From IMG/VR virus record IMGVR_UViG_3300032770_000029, positions 1 through 50,256 of that record: a stretch of 50,256 nucleotides of DNA. One strand, 5' to 3'. The position numbers were made by a program, and so were the translations under genes. Below the pieces are notes generated by a model that was given only the letters and a program-made list of their open reading frames with translations, searched no databases and was not told the origin of the DNA. Positions 33,075 to 40,624 of the stretch are shown here, one piece after another (position 1 is the stretch's first letter; each line of letters starts with the position of its first letter). The stretch comes from a virus.

Positions 33075-34133
33075 TTATTTATAGTGTATGCCGTGCTCGA
33101 AACGAGGCGTCTTTGCCGCCTTAAGGATTCTTCTGAGATCGTCAGATTGATACGGGTAGGAGCCAGCGTCCCGGCCATCGGGAAATCTGGCAACCTTGAC
33201 TCGAAAATAGACACGTAGGAGATCGACGGCCTTTTTGATCGAGCAGGACGCGCCATCGGCGAGTTCGTCCGTCCCTTTCCGGCGCTTGGCATCCGTCCAG
33301 GCGTCGTTATCGTAGGCGAGGATGATTTTCTTGGCGCGGGTCTCTTTCAGCCACTCCAGTTGTTCGGCATGGAGTTTCTTTCCGTTGGTTGCCATCGCGT
33401 GCTCTCCGACCTTGACCGCGTCGATAAACCCCTCGGTCAGCACCACCACATCATGTTTTTTCGCGATATCGTAGTTGAACAAAACTCCGCGAGCAGAAAC
33501 GCCCTTCGGGTTGAGAACCTTGCGCTCCTTCTTGGTGGTCTCCCAGGTTGCGCGAGCCTGCCAGTAAACAAGGCGGCCTTCCATGAACGTCGGCACGATC
33601 AGCCGGTCCTTCGTAAACCCGGCTTTTGAAATTCCCCACTCGTGATCGCGAGCGTATCGCCAGGGAATGTCGCGCTGTTTGAGATACGGATGCGGCCCTT
33701 CAATCGGCTCGTAGCCGTAGGGCATCTCGATCTCGTGGAGTTCCTCTTCGTCCTCTGAAAAGTCGTAGGTCTCCTCGTAGAGTTTGAGATTCAAATGCTC
33801 CATCGGGTCGAGAGCTTCACCTCTAAGAATTTTGAGAGCCTCTGGGAACTGCACGTTCGAGAGCTTCTCAACCAGCCGGGTCAGCGGCCCGGACCATTTG
33901 CAGCGGTAACAGTGAAACTTTCCGATCTCCAGGTTCACCCAGAGCTTCTTCGCCATGTCCGGCGTCGGCTCTCCGTGATCAACGCACGACGGGCAGTTGA
34001 TCGCCCACTCAACATGATCGCCGGAATCCATCTTTCTGAACTCCAGGTCTTTCTCTTCGAGGTAAGATGCGAAATCGAATCCAGGGTATCGAGCGTCGGC
34101 TTTCAAAAAATCAAACTTGATATCTTTACTCAT
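33075..34133 (-). CDS. DNA primase with zinc ribbon and TOPRIM domain
   Basis: 352 residues. Zinc ligands Cys 47 and 50 (CPSC) and Cys 75 and 78 (CYRC). A TOPRIM domain has the conserved Glu 234 (VVLTEGFIDAV) and the DxD pair Asp 275/277 (ILAYDND). This is the DnaG/T7-type primase arrangement without a helicase part; the helicase is a separate gene two genes upstream. Synthesises RNA primers for replication. The start overlaps the preceding gene by ATGA. Confidence 0.9.
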   Translation of the reverse strand: MSKDIKFDFLKADARYPGFDFASYLEEKDLEFRKMDSGDHVEWAINCPSCVDHGEPTPDMAKKLWVNLEIGKFHCYRCKWSGPLTRLVEKLSNVQFPEALKILRGEALDPMEHLNLKLYEETYDFSEDEEELHEIEMPYGYEPIEGPHPYLKQRDIPWRYARDHEWGISKAGFTKDRLIVPTFMEGRLVYWQARATWETTKKERKVLNPKGVSARGVLFNYDIAKKHDVVVLTEGFIDAVKVGEHAMATNGKKLHAEQLEWLKETRAKKIILAYDNDAWTDAKRRKGTDELADGASCSIKKAVDLLRVYFRVKVARFPDGRDAGSYPYQSDDLRRILKAAKTPRFEHGIHYK

Positions 34134-34471
34134 AGCTCATTCAGCGCCAGGTGAAAGTTTGTCGCCTCAACAGCTTCGGCCTTGGCTTCGGCTTCCGCGA
34201 ACACGGCCTCGTTAAAGACCACATTCTCTAGAGACGGAATGAAATGCTTGCCCGCGTATCCAAAACGATTTCCGACCTCGTTGTCAACGTAGATGGTTCG
34301 CACTTTCCGTGGAATCGGGTGCGACTTGCCATTTTCATATTTGGAATCGTCCCAGTGTATCTCGCGCACGATGTAATCCGTACCGACGTTGAGTCTGCGA
34401 ATGTGGCTCGTCGTCGGCCAGAAAATCACCCGGTCGCCGACCTCTAGGAGTCTTCTTTTTTGCGAATCCAC
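34130..34471 (-). CDS. Hypothetical protein with C-terminal FHLALNEL motif
   Basis: 113 residues, GTG start with GAGGAG 8 bases upstream; overlaps the helicase end by 28 bases. The N-terminus reads like a small beta barrel (LLEVGDRVIFWPTTSHIRRL, YIVREIHWDD), and an Ala/Glu-rich helix follows. It ends NFHLALNEL, a variant of the shared motif. Lying between helicase and primase, it may belong to the primosome. This is context only. Confidence 0.55.
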   Translation of the reverse strand: MDSQKRRLLEVGDRVIFWPTTSHIRRLNVGTDYIVREIHWDDSKYENGKSHPIPRKVRTIYVDNEVGNRFGYAGKHFIPSLENVVFNEAVFAEAEAKAEAVEATNFHLALNEL

Positions 34472-35811
34472 GAGGGTAACTCCTCACGTTCAATGTGACC
34501 CAGGCGCTTTGAGAAAAAGATCATCCGCTCGTAATCCTGAATCAGTCGCACGATTTTATCTGTGTCGGACGACCTATAGATATCAATGCAAAAGCGCATA
34601 TAACCCCAGCGACGCTCCATGAGAGTTTGGTTCAACGTCACCACGAGATCGGCGATGCGGACTTTCTCAAAACTCTCGGCGATATCACGCGCCCGCAGTG
34701 TGTAGCGTTTGTCGGGGTCTTTGTCAGGTCGTCGCGCTTGCGATGCCGTCCACAGGGCTACGTTGTGCATCATGGCGATTCGTTTCAGATCGCGGTACAC
34801 CATCGTCTGTTCCTGCCGGAAATTTTCAGCGCGTTCGTGATGCTTGAGCAGATCGGCGTAGTCGATCACGACGAGATCAGGCTTGCGACCGGCACGGGTC
34901 AACTCTTTAATTTTCGCCTCTATATCCATCGTCGAGTAGGTCCAATGCTGATTCATTGGAATCAGGTCGAGCCGGTCGGTGTACCTCTTCTGGAGCTTCA
35001 CGAGTCGGCGGCGTTGCTTAGTCGTGATCGCGTCGGACTCCAGCTTGTGGTACTCGATCTCTGAGAGACGGCTCTGATAGCGCAATATGGCCTGCTCTGT
35101 CGTGCCCTCAAGGACGAAGTGGGCAACCCGGCCTCGGAGCGTTTTCAGCGCAGCGGTGCCCATATGGATGAGTCCAATCGACTTGCCCTTCTTTGGCTCG
35201 GCCAGAATGATACCGAGTTCGCCCTTTTCCAAACCACCACGCAAAATCTCATCGAGCGGCCCGATCATCGTCGGTATGCGGTTTCCGGCAGCGGCTCCCG
35301 ACCGAACGTAGAGTTGACGAACGTCCTCAAAATCGTTGATCGAGATGCCAGCGTCCTCTTTGAATGAGATGCCGTAGAGATCGCCAATGCCGTTGAGCAC
35401 GTAGTCGTAGGCGTCTTGATGTTTCTTCGAGTTGTAGAGGGTCTGCGCGGACTGAAAGGTTTCGATGAACGCATTTTTCTTCGCGTACTCGGTCAGCTTG
35501 TCCTTGATGAAGTCCGAGGACTTGACGGTCGTATCGAAAATCCGTTTGCAAAAGTGTTTGAGCATCCGTCGGCGGTGCTTCTCTACGGTCTTGAGATGGT
35601 CCTCGATTTCGACGAATGTGGGCAGCGTATTGTCGCGCTCGACCCTCTGCTTGATTCGATCAAACAGATATTGGTGAGCGTCTGAATAGAGCCGCTCTTT
35701 TGGAATATGTTTGATCGCTTTCCATGCGACGTTTGCGTCCTGAAGCATGAGAGCGAGCATCTCTTGTTGGAATTCTGGGCCGAAGCTGAACTCTGCAAAT
35801 CCTTTAGCCAT
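34444..35811 (-). CDS. DnaB-type replicative helicase
   Basis: 455 residues from the ATG at 35811, preceded by GAGAGG. An N-terminal helical domain of about 150 residues precedes a RecA-fold with Walker A AEPKKGKS (204-211) and Walker B LVVIDYADLL (313-322), then ASQARRPDKD. This matches DnaB/T4 gp41-type hexameric helicases; the Walker A deviates from GxxxxGK[ST] in its first Gly (Ala here). Unwinds the fork and pairs with the primase at 33075-34133. Confidence 0.85.
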   Translation of the reverse strand: MAKGFAEFSFGPEFQQEMLALMLQDANVAWKAIKHIPKERLYSDAHQYLFDRIKQRVERDNTLPTFVEIEDHLKTVEKHRRRMLKHFCKRIFDTTVKSSDFIKDKLTEYAKKNAFIETFQSAQTLYNSKKHQDAYDYVLNGIGDLYGISFKEDAGISINDFEDVRQLYVRSGAAAGNRIPTMIGPLDEILRGGLEKGELGIILAEPKKGKSIGLIHMGTAALKTLRGRVAHFVLEGTTEQAILRYQSRLSEIEYHKLESDAITTKQRRRLVKLQKRYTDRLDLIPMNQHWTYSTMDIEAKIKELTRAGRKPDLVVIDYADLLKHHERAENFRQEQTMVYRDLKRIAMMHNVALWTASQARRPDKDPDKRYTLRARDIAESFEKVRIADLVVTLNQTLMERRWGYMRFCIDIYRSSDTDKIVRLIQDYERMIFFSKRLGHIEREELPSWIRKKEDS

Positions 35812-36328
35812 CGAGTGACAACCTCTCAATCTCAGCCATCTCGATATCCGATTCGACGGCGTCTAAGTATTGGTGATATCTCTCCTCACCTTTGGTTTTG
35901 ATCTCGTGATACGCCGGTCGCATCGTGCGCGATTTCTCGTAGGACTTATGCAGACACGCGATCACGAGATTTAAATCCAAGCCTCGCTGTTTGCAAAAGT
36001 CAATCGCTCCCTCAATGGCGGTGATCTGACCTGCGGTCTTCAGTTCGAGCGGCGGGAGATGGAAATAAAAATCGCGCCACTCATTCCACAGCTTCATAAA
36101 GTTCTTCATCGCCTCTTTGCGGGCGTCGAACTCCATCATGCGCTCGAATTTGCGTTGAGCGGCCTTGGACTCTTTTGGCTTATAGGTTTTGAGCGAGTCT
36201 TGGATTACTATTCGTTCTGCAAGCTCGGAGAATCGTCGAGCCACTTTGCGGCGAGCCGCCGCTGTGTCGAAATCCGATGGTGGTTCTTCTCGATGGACAG
36301 ATATCGTTGCAAAATGCGGTGCAAACAT
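35804..36328 (-). CDS. Hypothetical protein, possible helicase-associated factor
   Basis: 174 residues. AGAGGG precedes the ATG at 36328, so this start is favoured although it overlaps the sigma-like gene by 121 bases. Helical and charged (KFERMMEFDARKEAMKNFMK, then FCKQRGLDLNLVIACLHKSY). No AAA+ motif, so not a DnaC-like loader. The overlap with the DnaB-like start (8 bases) suggests a joint role, perhaps as loader or regulator. Confidence 0.5.
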   Translation of the reverse strand: MFAPHFATISVHREEPPSDFDTAAARRKVARRFSELAERIVIQDSLKTYKPKESKAAQRKFERMMEFDARKEAMKNFMKLWNEWRDFYFHLPPLELKTAGQITAIEGAIDFCKQRGLDLNLVIACLHKSYEKSRTMRPAYHEIKTKGEERYHQYLDAVESDIEMAEIERLSLDG

Positions 36329-36729
36329 TCCTTCACCCTCTTCCTGTGTGTCTTCAGTTTGAGGGCAATCTCGCGTTCAGAGTAGTCCTCTACAAATCGC
36401 ATGTAGAAAATCGCGTACTCTTCCGGCGAGAGCAGACCCCTCATGGTGAGGGAGAAATTCAAATCATCCTCTGTCGTGTACGTCTCTTCGGGGAGTTCAT
36501 AAATAAAATCTGGCTCCTTGGCCTTCGTCACGTCTATCAGGCGATTTTTCACGCACTCATAGACGAACGTGGTCAGTGAAGCCTTTTTATTTACGTTGTA
36601 CTCCCTGATTGCGAACGCGGCAGCGGCCTTAGCCTCGGACATTAAATCTTCAGCGGTGTGGATTTTCGACTTACTCGAAAATTTATTTACTAGCGTCCAC
36701 AATAGCGCATCGCTGAAAGAATCGTCCAA
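36208..36729 (-). CDS. Sigma-70-like (ECF-type) factor
   Basis: About 173 residues. Region-2-like helices (TAEDLMSEAKAAAAFAIREY, then KKASLTTFVYECVKNRLID) are followed by a region-4-like helix-turn-helix (SPEEYAIFYMRFVEDYSERE, IALKLKTHRKRVKECLHRI). TTG at 36729 is preferred because GAGGGGG lies 6 bases upstream; an ATG 7 codons earlier (36750) has none. By family it would redirect host RNA polymerase to phage promoters. A repeated 32-bp element elsewhere in the window is a possible target. Confidence 0.7.
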   Translation of the reverse strand: MDDSFSDALLWTLVNKFSSKSKIHTAEDLMSEAKAAAAFAIREYNVNKKASLTTFVYECVKNRLIDVTKAKEPDFIYELPEETYTTEDDLNFSLTMRGLLSPEEYAIFYMRFVEDYSEREIALKLKTHRKRVKECLHRILQRYLSIEKNHHRISTQRRLAAKWLDDSPSLQNE

Positions 36730-36818
36730 CGCTGTCCCCCTCAAGTCCATACAAAAGCTGAATACAAGCTGACTCAGTTTTTACGTGAAGGCCACTTTGT
36801 CGAATTTTCAGGATTCGA

Positions 36819-38186
36819 TCAAGAAAAAAGTGATGGCGCAGCGGGCTCAACGACCTGGACCCGGAAGGCAGACTCTTTGCGATAAGTCTGCAATCTCTCT
36901 GTACTGTGGGACTGGAGATGCTTCTGTCCTACAAAAAAGAAATCGTCGATTTCGGCCTTGTCTTTGCCGGGAGCCAGGCGTAATGCGCGGCCAACTCCTT
37001 GCGACGTTTGGATTTCCGTTTTCTCTCCGCGCCCGTTGATCAGATGGTCGATGGATGGAATGTCCTGACCTTCACCGAAAATCGAAGTGCCGATCATGCA
37101 GCGGAGTTTTTTATCGTTGAATCGCTTCTTGATCGCGTTGCGGTCTTCCATCGAATCGTCGCCGGAGACAAAGATCGCGCCAGGAATCCGAGATTCTAAA
37201 AGGCGCCCGTGGTCCTTGTGCCGGACCAGGATGAGCGTTTGCTTTTTCTGTTTGATCGACTTCTCGATAGCGCGGTTGACGATGATCTCGTTCATCGGCT
37301 CGTAGGTCTTCATAAATGCGTAGGCTTCTTTGTAGCTCATCGCCTTGCGCGGGAGTTTTAACTGCCACATCGTAATATATGGTCGGACCAGAAAACCCTC
37401 TTCGATCAACTCCGACGCGGTCTTCGTGAAAATGATATCGGCGAGAACTCCGTGCATCCGCATGTCAGTGCCATCGGTGCGAACGAACGTGCCGGTGAAG
37501 CCATAGCGATAGAACGCCTCGGTGCAGTGGAGATTCATGTCGATGTAAGAATCAGACGCCGAGTGATGGAACTCATCGACGATCAGCATTTTAAATCGCT
37601 TGAACAATGCCGGGTCTTTTCTCACGAGCGACTGGATATTGTCTATCACGATTGGCATGTTTGATTCGATATCGCGGCTGACCATCTTTTCGCCAAACCA
37701 CTTCTTGTAGTCGTCGTATGCCTGCTCACGCAGTCCAGTGTCGGGCGTGACGTAAAGGGCCTGGACTCCGCGAGCCGCGACGATCAACGCTGAGGTCAGA
37801 GTTTTACCGGCGCCCGTGCCCATGAGATAGACTCCGCGAAATCGGCGAAGCGAAACCTCGCGGGCGTCCTCTTGATAATAGCGCGGCGGTTTATCGAACG
37901 TCGGCGCGTAGGTCACATCGGGCGTCGGCTTCTCGCGCAGGTCTTTGAACGTGTACTTGACGCCCTCTTCACGACACCACTTGCAGACCATCTTTGTGAG
38001 TCCAGTCGGATAGGTGCCGTCCTTTTTCAGAAAGCGTTTGCGACCGTCCCAGTATGGATTATTTCGACGAGCGAAAAATGAGCCCTCAACCTCGTATGAG
38101 AGCACGTCGGACAATAGCTTGTGGAGTTTTGCGTTGCAGACGATCTGCGAATGCGTATTCGTGATCAGGATTTCAATCGAGAGCAT
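36819..38186 (-). CDS. UvsW-like SF2 DNA helicase
   Basis: 455 residues. Walker A MGTGAGKT (122-129), DEFH box (204-207), motif III GFTGT and motif VI QGVGRALR are present, preceded by an N-terminal DNA-binding-like domain with CKWC. This is the T4 UvsW / RecG-like branch-migration arrangement. Role by family: recombination-dependent replication and resolution of R-loops or branched DNA. It ends PAAPSLFS, vaguely like a sliding-clamp peptide. The ATG shares a base with the preceding TAA. Confidence 0.85.
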   Translation of the reverse strand: MLSIEILITNTHSQIVCNAKLHKLLSDVLSYEVEGSFFARRNNPYWDGRKRFLKKDGTYPTGLTKMVCKWCREEGVKYTFKDLREKPTPDVTYAPTFDKPPRYYQEDAREVSLRRFRGVYLMGTGAGKTLTSALIVAARGVQALYVTPDTGLREQAYDDYKKWFGEKMVSRDIESNMPIVIDNIQSLVRKDPALFKRFKMLIVDEFHHSASDSYIDMNLHCTEAFYRYGFTGTFVRTDGTDMRMHGVLADIIFTKTASELIEEGFLVRPYITMWQLKLPRKAMSYKEAYAFMKTYEPMNEIIVNRAIEKSIKQKKQTLILVRHKDHGRLLESRIPGAIFVSGDDSMEDRNAIKKRFNDKKLRCMIGTSIFGEGQDIPSIDHLINGRGEKTEIQTSQGVGRALRLAPGKDKAEIDDFFFVGQKHLQSHSTERLQTYRKESAFRVQVVEPAAPSLFS

Positions 38187-38593
38187 TAGTTTACAACCGG
38201 GTCAGTCGTTTCCTTTTCGATGATCGCCTTGACCTCGGCGTCAGTCGCGCCAACAGGAATTTTGTAATCCACGATGGACACTCCCTCGATTTTCAGTTCG
38301 TCGAGATCGCGCTTCAGCGAACCGATCAGTCGTTGGATTGTATCCATGCACGCGGCGGCGCACTCTTGTTGAGTTTGCGGGTCCTTGCTGCAACTCAGAT
38401 AGACAGTGTGAAGCCCGGAGAGTGAGCATCCAAGTCCGAGTCGGACGAGTTCGATCTCCTCGCTCGTCTCCATCATGCGGCTCTCTTTGATCAAATCCTG
38501 GATGGCAGACATGATACGAGTTGAAACCATTTCGACGGTCAGCTTTTCTCTCGGTTTAAATTCATCGACACTCACCACAAACTCCTCGGGCAT
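38186..38593 (-). CDS. Hypothetical protein
   Basis: 135 residues, helical, ending in a short strand and an acidic tail. Four Cys are spread through the middle (LGCSLSGL, LSCSKD, QECAAACMD) without a metal-site pattern. Overlaps the upstream zinc-ribbon gene by 22 bases. No family recognised; it belongs to the operon leading to the UvsW-like helicase. Confidence 0.5.
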   Translation of the reverse strand: MPEEFVVSVDEFKPREKLTVEMVSTRIMSAIQDLIKESRMMETSEEIELVRLGLGCSLSGLHTVYLSCSKDPQTQQECAAACMDTIQRLIGSLKRDLDELKIEGVSIVDYKIPVGATDAEVKAIIEKETTDPVVN

Positions 38594-38844
38594 TTTTCAG
38601 CCTCTAAACCAGTTTTGAGTACGAGATAACAACCGCAGACGCGGCAGGTCCCCCGATACTTCGCTATATGTGGACAGGTCTGACAAATCGCAATTCGCTT
38701 TTCAATCTTGTCCTTCGACGCAATCACCTGACCCGATTTCGCGGCGTGCGCGAGTACGTTGGTCATTGAGAGCGCGAAGTTTTGGATTTTCTGGCGAAGC
38801 GTCGGTTGCGCTGTCCCCGGTTTCCGACACTTGCTGCACGCCAT
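38572..38844 (-). CDS. Zinc-ribbon phage protein
   Basis: 90 residues from the ATG at 38844; upstream in-frame codons overlap a terminator and promoter, so they are excluded. CSKC near the N-terminus, then CQTCPHI...CRVCGCYL...KCPRSLW, the pattern of a small zinc-ribbon family widespread in phages (CxxCP, CxxCGC, KCP..W). No Shine-Dalgarno is evident and the -10 lies only 10 bases before the ATG. Function unknown in the family. Confidence 0.65.
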   Translation of the reverse strand: MACSKCRKPGTAQPTLRQKIQNFALSMTNVLAHAAKSGQVIASKDKIEKRIAICQTCPHIAKYRGTCRVCGCYLVLKTGLEAEKCPRSLW

Positions 38845-38854
38845 GTAGGTCAGC

Positions 38855-38905
38855 GTAGTACAACACCGGGTTTCGGCAAGCAAATATTTTATGTGATCGT
38901 CACAT
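38855..38905 (-). promoter_or_regulatory. Leftward promoter with upstream dyad ATGTGATCGTCACAT
   Basis: On the minus strand: TTGCTT (38878-38883), 17-base spacer, TACTAC (38855-38860), ATG at 38844. A dyad at 38891-38905 sits 8-22 bases upstream of the -35, a typical activator position. A near copy of the dyad is at 41601-41615. The spacing of the two arms is shorter than in a CRP site. Confidence 0.5.
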
Positions 38906-38923
38906 AGGTTTGACTGAGCGCAG

Positions 38924-38952
38924 AAAAAACCCCGCTGAGGAGTCCAGCGGGG
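38924..38952 (-). terminator. Intrinsic terminator of leftward transcription
   Basis: On the minus strand an 8-bp G/C-rich stem, CCCCGCTG / CAGCGGGG (38945-38952 and 38930-38937), with a 7-base loop, followed by TTTTTT (38924-38929). It would stop transcripts coming from 39360-39533 before the next leftward promoter. Confidence 0.85.
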
Positions 38953-38961
38953 TGAGAACAC

Positions 38962-39359
38962 GTTGGTCGAAAAGAACGAGCAGTCACTCGTGTAGGTATC
39001 TCTTCGACCTAGGACTGATCGGTTGTTCGACTTTCGGAAATGAGCGGGCGGTTAAAATTTAGCCAAAAGTCTGAGTATAGTTTCGCGCAAATAAAACAAC
39101 CCGCAATATGAGTCAACGGGAACACTCGTGATACAGAGCGCGTTCTAATTCTCTTGACACACACTTTTGATCTCTCTATGAGGGGGTAGGGGGTGCGGGC
39201 ATCGTAGATGCCTCGCGCACTGTACTCGTCGCCTATCGGCTCCTCGGCATTTCGCACTTCGCTATCGCTCGTGACTCAATGATGATTCTCTCGACTTCGA
39301 GACTTGTGATCGTAGATCACTTTGAAAACCTATCATCAAGGGAATCTCTAACATAGCTC
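38962..39359 (+). other. Non-coding dyad-rich region, possible origin or regulatory/ncRNA region
   Basis: About 400 bases without a convincing gene on either strand, at the switch from leftward to rightward transcription. It holds a near-consensus rightward promoter (39154-39182) and several inverted repeats: GGCATC-GTA-GATGCC (39198-39212), TCTCGA-CT-TCGAGA (39289-39302) and GTGATC-GTA-GATCAC (39306-39320). Two share the core ATCGTAGAT. A GGTTAAA-A-TTTAGCC dyad lies near 39051-39065. The layout would suit a replication origin or a regulatory RNA; I cannot decide which. Confidence 0.4.
39154..39182 (+). promoter_or_regulatory. Rightward sigma-70-like promoter in the non-coding region
   Basis: TTGACA (39154-39159), 17-base spacer, TATGAG (39177-39182). 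The -35 is perfect, the -10 moderate. Its transcript would run through the hairpins at 39198-39320 and reach a weak CATA/TATG stem with a T-rich run (39352-39371). It has no obvious coding target before 39567, which would make the first part untranslated or antisense to 39360-39533. Confidence 0.45.
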
Positions 39360-39533
39360 TTATGGTTTTTTCTTCTTCATGCCTCTCTCATCCTCGTCTC
39401 TGCTCCACCAACGCTTGCGACAGTACCCGCACGAGGGACATTTCATCCACTCCTGCTGTCTCGCCTTTTCGTCTGGATGGTCTAGTAAATAGCTCCCACA
39501 CCTCGGACATGAATAGCGCCCTTTTTCACTCAT
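39360..39533 (-). CDS. 57-residue double zinc-knuckle protein
   Basis: ATG at 39533 and TAA at 39360-39362. Contains CPRCG (residues 9-13) and CPSCGYCRKRWW (residues 32-43), two Cys pairs of a compact zinc ribbon, and a Lys-rich end (MKKKKP). GTGAGG lies just before the ATG. The regular Cys spacing and natural composition make it a real gene despite its size. It is divergent from 39567-39776 and probably transcribed towards the terminator at 38924-38952. Confidence 0.6.
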   Translation of the reverse strand: MSEKGRYSCPRCGSYLLDHPDEKARQQEWMKCPSCGYCRKRWWSRDEDERGMKKKKP

Positions 39534-39566
39534 GCCTCACTCACTCGGATTCTTCGATAAAGGTGT

Positions 39567-39776
39567 ATGGCAAATCCACTCGAAGTCGGAGCGAGAGTGA
39601 AAGTTTACGGCTTTGGTCTCGTTGATGAGTCCGAAAAGATCATGGGTCTCTTCTCAGGAGAGCGAGGACAGATCGAGAAAATCGAGGACCTCTATCTGGC
39701 CGACGTGCGAATGGAAGACGGCGAACTCGCTCGTGTGCATTTAATCCAATGTATGCCAATCGAAAATTTGACTTGA
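39567..39776 (+). CDS. Small beta-rich hypothetical protein
   Basis: 69 residues, AAAGGTG before the ATG. Sequence such as LEVGARVKVYGFGLVDESEK and DLYLADVRMEDGELARVHLI suggests an SH3-like or KOW-like small barrel. First gene of the rightward set, followed by a terminator at 39857-39890. Only 33 bases separate it from the divergent zinc protein, so its promoter may lie inside that gene or further upstream. Confidence 0.6.
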   Translation: MANPLEVGARVKVYGFGLVDESEKIMGLFSGERGQIEKIEDLYLADVRMEDGELARVHLIQCMPIENLT

Positions 39777-39856
39777 TCTCAGAGGGGGTTTCACTTATGT
39801 TGGCCAGGAATCCACGAAGCTGTCCCCAGATATCTTTCTGGATGAATTAGCGCCGG

Positions 39857-39890
39857 ACGCCCACCTTTAGCAAGTGGGCGTTCACTTTTT
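39857..39890 (+). terminator. Intrinsic terminator
   Basis: Stem ACGCCCAC / GTGGGCGT (39857-39864, 39874-39881) with a 9-base loop, then TTCACTTTTT. It follows the small gene at 39567-39776 and separates it from the next rightward unit. Confidence 0.85.
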
Positions 39891-39894
39891 GAGC

Positions 39895-39996
39895 TTGACC
39901 ATCCCTTGTTAACACTTGTAAACACCGCCAATCGTTTCGATAACCCGCCAAGTAGGACTTGCTATCGCGTGTGCAAGGCGCGAACCGAAAGGCGGG
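39895..39996 (+). promoter_or_regulatory. Possible rightward promoter and folded 5' leader
   Basis: TTGACC (39895-39900), 18-base spacer, TAAACA (39919-39924) is a weak sigma-70 match. The following leader can fold: CCCGCC (39944-39949) pairs with GGCGGG (39991-39996), enclosing CTTGC / GCAAG (39958-39962, 39973-39977). It lies before the GTG at 40016. A regulatory leader is possible; no known riboswitch class is recognised. Confidence 0.35.
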
Positions 39997-40015
39997 CACT
40001 TTATCTGGGGAACCC

Positions 40016-40327
40016 GTGAAGGACATAGAGAAGCAGGCGTTTGATCAGCTACGCGAACTCTTCAAAGAAGAAGTCGTCACTCACATTTCAATCCTTGAGG
40101 TCAATCGCGAGGTCAATCGTGGCATCTACGATACGACGATCAAAGCGAAAGTGGCGACCACGTTCTGTCCACCTCTCGACATTACGGTCAGACAGTCGAT
40201 CTCGCATTTCGATGCGGTTATGCACAAGCACGAGTCCAAAGCCGCTGCCGCATTTCAAAAGCAAAAGAAAAAACGCACCGCCGCAGGATTTCTTGACGCG
40301 CTAAAAGAAATACCGGACGATGAATGA
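40016..40327 (+). CDS. Hypothetical protein with C-terminal FLDALKEI motif
   Basis: 103 residues from the GTG at 40016 (GGGGA 4 bases upstream); the frame is open back to a TTG at 39959 inside the folded leader. An N-terminal helix (KDIEKQAFDQLRELFKEE) precedes strands. A Lys-rich stretch (KAAAAFQKQKKKRTA) leads to the ending GFLDALKEIPDDE. This is the only clear copy of the shared C-terminal motif at a protein end on the plus strand. Function unknown. Confidence 0.55.
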   Translation: MKDIEKQAFDQLRELFKEEVVTHISILEVNREVNRGIYDTTIKAKVATTFCPPLDITVRQSISHFDAVMHKHESKAAAAFQKQKKKRTAAGFLDALKEIPDDE

Positions 40328-40378
40328 CGTTGACAGACCATGTAGTACATGCGGAGATTCCGATAGAGGGGACATGCA

Positions 40379-40624
40379 ATGGCGCATCTCAAAGATATTT
40401 ACAAAATGGGTCACAAAACTGCGCGACGTCCTCACTGGCAAAGGGGTGCTTATGTGGAATTCATTAACGAAGAAGAAGTCTATCTCCACACCCCAATCAG
40501 TTCCCGACACCACGACCGAGCCGATCTCGACATGCCCGACTACGAGCCCTGCGACGCCGAGCGAACCCCCACCCTTACCGCAGGAGCCCGAACCGCCAAT
40601 ACCGACGTACTGGCCGAAGTCTGA
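40379..40624 (+). CDS. Small protein overlapping the next gene in another frame
   Basis: 81 residues, GAGGGG 8 bases before the ATG. The first 45 residues look natural (MAHLKDIYKMGHKTARRPHW, then AYVEFINEEEVYLHTP) and faintly resemble small phage proteins with an ARRP.W motif. The rest overlaps the Pro-rich linker of 40452-40958 in a different frame. Either two genes overlap by 173 bases, or a ribosomal shift joins the frames. Confidence 0.4.
   Translation: MAHLKDIYKMGHKTARRPHWQRGAYVEFINEEEVYLHTPISSRHHDRADLDMPDYEPCDAERTPTLTAGARTANTDVLAEV

Noticed and set aside
38891-38905. CRP binding site
   Set aside because: CRP needs TGTGA-N6-TCACA; here the arms are only 3 bases apart.
39009-39257. Leftward frame of 82 codons in the non-coding divide
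   Set aside because: No Shine-Dalgarno, no recognisable pattern, and it runs through the hairpin at 39198-39212 and the promoter at 39154-39182.
38962-39359. A tRNA gene in the non-coding divide
   Set aside because: I looked for a T-loop GTTCGA with paired arms and an acceptor stem; TTGTTCGAC near 39024 has no matching cloverleaf on either strand.
39944-39996. tRNA or known riboswitch in the folded leader
   Set aside because: Only about 53 bases between the outer arms and no conserved core; it is kept as an unclassified stem structure.
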